Part shown: positions 5,831-7,267 of the stretch, piece after piece
How the letters are laid out: the number at the start of each line of letters is the position of its first letter
Numbering within the stretch: the first letter of the stretch is position 1
Assembly: GCA_020722625.1 (NCBI GenBank)
Contig: DYKK01000169.1
Location: forward strand, 1-7,267
Source: Anaeromyxobacter dehalogenans
Lineage (GTDB): Bacteria > Myxococcota_A > UBA9042 > DTJE01
Length of the DNA stretch: 7,267 nt
Reading direction: 5' to 3'
Notes under the pieces: model-generated
The model's database searches: none
What the model was told of the DNA's origin: nothing
The model's input: only the letters and a program-made list of their open reading frames with translations
Translations under genes and position numbers: made by a program

Positions 5831-6908
5831 TCCAGCAGGCCTCGATGACGCTCGGGGGCACCGGCACCGCGTGGTCTCCGCCCGCGTCGTCCATCTCGCC
5901 GATGGCGCGGGGGAGGCTCATGCGGATGGCGCCGTGGAGCGATTTTTTGTCGTTTCGCACGTACAGAAGGGCCTGTTCGAAACCGCACGGGGGCTCCGCG
6001 GGCAGGCCCAGGGCGCGGACGATTTGCAAGATGCGGGACGCCTCGGAGGCCCCGAGCCCCGTCACCCGGCAGGCGATCCGGGACTCGACGACCATGCCGG
6101 TGGCGACCGCCGCACCGTGGCCGACCGCATAGCCGGTCGCGGACTCGATCGCGTGGCCGACCGTGTGTCCGAAGTTGAGGATGCGCCGAAGACCGCGCTC
6201 GTAGGGGTCTTTGGCGACGACCCTCGCCTTGACCATGGCCGCCCTGCGCAAGAGGTCCGGGCCGGGCAGGCGGCCGCGCGCGAGGGCCCGGGCCGCCGCT
6301 TCCACGTCGTCGAGGAGTCCCGGTTCCGAGACGACGCCGTGCTTGAGGACCTCCGCGAGACCCGCGCGCCACTGGTCGGGGGGGAGGGTGGCCAGCAGGT
6401 CAAAGTCCACGATCACGGCCCTGGGCCAGTGGAAGGTGCCCAGGAGGTTCTTGCCGCGGGGGGTGTCCACTCCGTTCTTGCCGCCGATGGCGGCGTCCAC
6501 AGCGCCGACCAGGGTCGTGGGAACGTTCACGAGGACGAGCCCGCGCAACAAGGTCGCGGCTGCAAGCCCCGCGAGGTCGCTCACGACCCCCCCGCCGAGC
6601 GCGACGACCACGCAGCCGCGGTCAACGCCTCGGGCCGACATGCGGTCCTGGATGCGGGCCAGGGTCGCGCGCGTCTTGGACGCCTCGCCGGCTCGGAAGG
6701 CCAGGGGGACGACCTCGAGGCCGCGAAGCGCCGCGCGGACGCGCGGGCCGTGCAGGCCCATCACCGTGTCGTCGGACACCAGGAACACCCTCCGGGACCC
6801 CGGGGGCAGCGCGTCGGCGAGCGCGCGCACCGACCCCGGCCCGAACACCAGCAGGCTGCCGTGAACGTCCTGGAACTCGAGGGTCTCGCGGGCCGCGTCG
6901 GACGCCAT
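5820..6908 (-). CDS. aroB: 3-dehydroquinate synthase
   Basis: The 362-residue enzyme catalyses shikimate step 2, DAHP to 3-dehydroquinate, using NAD and a divalent metal. Visible motifs: VALGGGVVSDLAGL (102-115, NAD binding), VNVPTTLVGAVDAAIGGKNG (127-146), TPRGKNLLGTFHWP (149-162), LAEVLKHG with E186 and K189, and RRILNFGHTVGHAIE with H248 and H252, then VGHGAAV with H264. E186, H248 and H264 are the expected metal ligands. The usual HGE triplet reads HGA (264-266). Length is typical. I chose the ATG at 6908 because the family N-terminus begins there; the frame stays open to 7250, but those 114 extra residues are low-complexity and include the heptamer-repeat translation. It is first in the operon; the last 11 bp overlap aroDEK (TGA at 5822-5820, next ATG at 5830-5828). 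There is no good Shine-Dalgarno before the ATG, in line with a possible leaderless transcript. Confidence 0.95.
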   Translation of the reverse strand: MASDAARETLEFQDVHGSLLVFGPGSVRALADALPPGSRRVFLVSDDTVMGLHGPRVRAALRGLEVVPLAFRAGEASKTRATLARIQDRMSARGVDRGCVVVALGGGVVSDLAGLAAATLLRGLVLVNVPTTLVGAVDAAIGGKNGVDTPRGKNLLGTFHWPRAVIVDFDLLATLPPDQWRAGLAEVLKHGVVSEPGLLDDVEAAARALARGRLPGPDLLRRAAMVKARVVAKDPYERGLRRILNFGHTVGHAIESATGYAVGHGAAVATGMVVESRIACRVTGLGASEASRILQIVRALGLPAEPPCGFEQALLYVRNDKKSLHGAIRMSLPRAIGEMDDAGGDHAVPVPPSVIEACWNER

Positions 6909-6914
6909 GCCGCC

Positions 6915-6943
6915 AATGTACCAGACCGCCCGGTGCCCCTCAA
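6915..6943 (-). promoter_or_regulatory. Putative promoter of the aroB-aroDEK-aroC operon
   Basis: On the minus strand TTGAGG (6943-6938) and TACATT (6920-6915) are separated by exactly 17 bp. Each matches the sigma-70 consensus at 4 of 6 positions. Only six bases (GGCGGC) separate the -10 box from the aroB ATG, so transcription would begin at or next to the start codon. This is a prediction from pattern and spacing only. Confidence 0.45.
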
Positions 6944-6953
6944 GCCGTCCTCG

Positions 6954-6973
6954 GTCACTGTCCCCTGTCACTG
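6954..6973. repeat. Direct repeat GTCACTG x2 upstream of the aroB promoter
   Basis: GTCACTG occurs at 6954-6960 and again at 6967-6973 on the plus strand, 13 bp apart centre to centre. A related palindrome, TGACA-C-TGTCA, lies at 7086-7096. They could be binding sites for a regulator or part of a dispersed repeat. Confidence 0.4.
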
Positions 6974-6989
6974 AACCGGTCTCGGGCGT

Positions 6990-7031
6990 CCGGGATCCGG
7001 GGTCCGGGGTCCGGGGTCCGGCGTCCGGGGT
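6990..7031. repeat. Tandem 7-bp repeat, consensus CCGGGGT, six units
   Basis: The units are 6990-6996 (CCGGGAT), 6997-7003, 7004-7010, 7011-7017 (all CCGGGGT), 7018-7024 (CCGGCGT) and 7025-7031 (CCGGGGT). A degenerate unit precedes at 6983-6989. Translation on the minus strand gives a Pro/Asp/Arg/Thr-rich stretch with no domain character, so it is treated as non-coding. It lies about 50 bp upstream of the putative -35 box. Confidence 0.85.
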
Positions 7032-7170
7032 CGCGGTGAACGGGACGCTGTCGTCATGCGCTGCTCGCCGCGTCCAACGTGGGCCTGACACTGTCACGGT
7101 CTTCGGAACCTGCCCTCTGACCCTGTTCCTGAACTTGTCCAAGTACCCGCGGCTCCAGGTGCGTGTCGAG

Positions 7171-7192
7171 TTTCTTCGTCGTTTCTTCGTCG
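7171..7192. repeat. 11-bp perfect tandem duplication TTTCTTCGTCG
   Basis: The unit occurs at 7171-7181 and immediately again at 7182-7192. It is one of the few T-rich patches in the window. On the plus strand it lies just before the stem-loops at 7214-7258. Confidence 0.8.
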
Positions 7193-7213
7193 TCGCGGCG
7201 GGCGCCATGAGGA

Positions 7214-7233
7214 GCGCGGCTCGGAGGCCGCGC
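7214..7233. repeat. Stem-loop, 7-bp perfect arms
   Basis: GCGCGGC (7214-7220) and GCCGCGC (7227-7233) flank the loop TCGGAG. It stands 4 bp from the next hairpin, forming a tandem hairpin pair. Confidence 0.6.
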
Positions 7234-7237
7234 AGCC

Positions 7238-7258
7238 GGCGCGATTGCAAATCGCGCC
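7238..7258. repeat. Stem-loop, 9-bp perfect arms
   Basis: GGCGCGATT (7238-7246) and AATCGCGCC (7250-7258) flank the 3-nt loop GCA. Together with the preceding hairpin it resembles a REP-like or terminator-like structure belonging to whatever lies beyond the window edge. No T-run is visible on either side. Confidence 0.6.
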
Positions 7259-7267
7259 TCCAGGACC

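Larger units (their letters stand above)
7032..7267. other. Gene-free region upstream of the aro operon
   Basis: I find no convincing gene on either strand. Contents: a TGACA-C-TGTCA palindrome (7086-7096), an 11-bp tandem duplication (7171-7192) and two stem-loops (7214-7258). The aroB frame stays open through it on the minus strand, but the translation looks like high-GC noise. Sequence around 7085-7145 reads DKFRNRVRGQVPKTVTVSGP on the minus strand, which resembles dispersed non-coding repeats I associate with high-GC genomes; this is unverified. Confidence 0.5.

Noticed and set aside
3476..5848. Long forward-strand open frame of 790 codons opposite aroDEK and aroC
   Set aside because: It is antisense to strongly supported enzymes; its length is explained by high GC at third positions, and the translation (His/Gly/Arg/Pro-rich) has no domain character.
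6990..7031. CRISPR array
   Set aside because: The repeats are 7 bp with no spacers, so this is a simple tandem repeat.
6909..7250. N-terminal extension of aroB by 114 residues
   Set aside because: The frame is open, but the extension translates the heptamer repeats and Arg/Thr/Pro-rich sequence, and the AroB family N-terminus begins at 6908.
7238..7258. tRNA or riboswitch structure
   Set aside because: There is only a single stem-loop pair with no cloverleaf, no conserved tRNA bases and no ligand-binding core.

Overview
The window is very GC-rich DNA with strong G/C preference at third codon positions. It looks chromosomal and comes from a high-GC bacterium that I cannot place with confidence. 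The fused aromatic-pathway enzymes, the GC-rich heptamer repeats and the VapBC50-like module would suit an Acidobacteriota-, Planctomycetota- or Myxococcota-like lineage, but that is only an impression.

Left part (1-1231, mostly + strand): a patch of decaying accessory genes. It opens with the 3' end of an excisionase-like antitoxin gene (1-255). Next is its PIN-domain toxin partner (267-545), which has lost the middle of the domain and its normal C-terminus. The toxin reading frame runs into what looks like the C-terminal remnant of a PaaI-type hotdog thioesterase (about 524-675). An antisense remnant of a small HTH-type protein with an 'LAPDIQE' signature follows (707-985, minus). Last is a 5' stub of a DUF488 gene (1085-1231). 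None of these except possibly the antitoxin looks functional.

Middle (1228-2409): one intact + strand gene for a 346-residue protein with an N-terminal DUF4236 domain and a TPR-like helical C-terminal half. It converges on the aro operon. The 141-bp gap between them holds a perfect 12-bp inverted repeat with a 38-nt loop, and a tight 9-bp hairpin directly at the aroC stop codon.

Right part (2410-6908, minus strand): a compact aromatic-biosynthesis operon read aroB -> aroD-aroE-aroK fusion -> aroC-chorismate mutase fusion. Three overlapping genes encode six activities: 3-dehydroquinate synthase, type I dehydroquinate dehydratase, shikimate dehydrogenase, shikimate kinase, chorismate synthase and AroQ-type chorismate mutase. 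These cover pathway steps 2-5 and 7 plus the first step towards Phe/Tyr. Step 1 (DAHP synthase) and step 6 (EPSP synthase, aroA) are not in the window. The overlaps (11 bp and 50 bp) point to translational coupling. A -35/-10 pair with a 17-bp spacer lies so close to the aroB ATG that the mRNA could be leaderless.

The upstream end (6909-7267) has no convincing gene. It carries the putative promoter, GTCACTG/TGACA motifs, a block of 7-bp tandem repeats, an 11-bp tandem duplication and two adjacent perfect hairpins.

The most notable content is the pair of gene fusions: a bacterial D-E-K trifunctional protein resembling half of the fungal AROM polypeptide, and a chorismate synthase carrying its own chorismate mutase.
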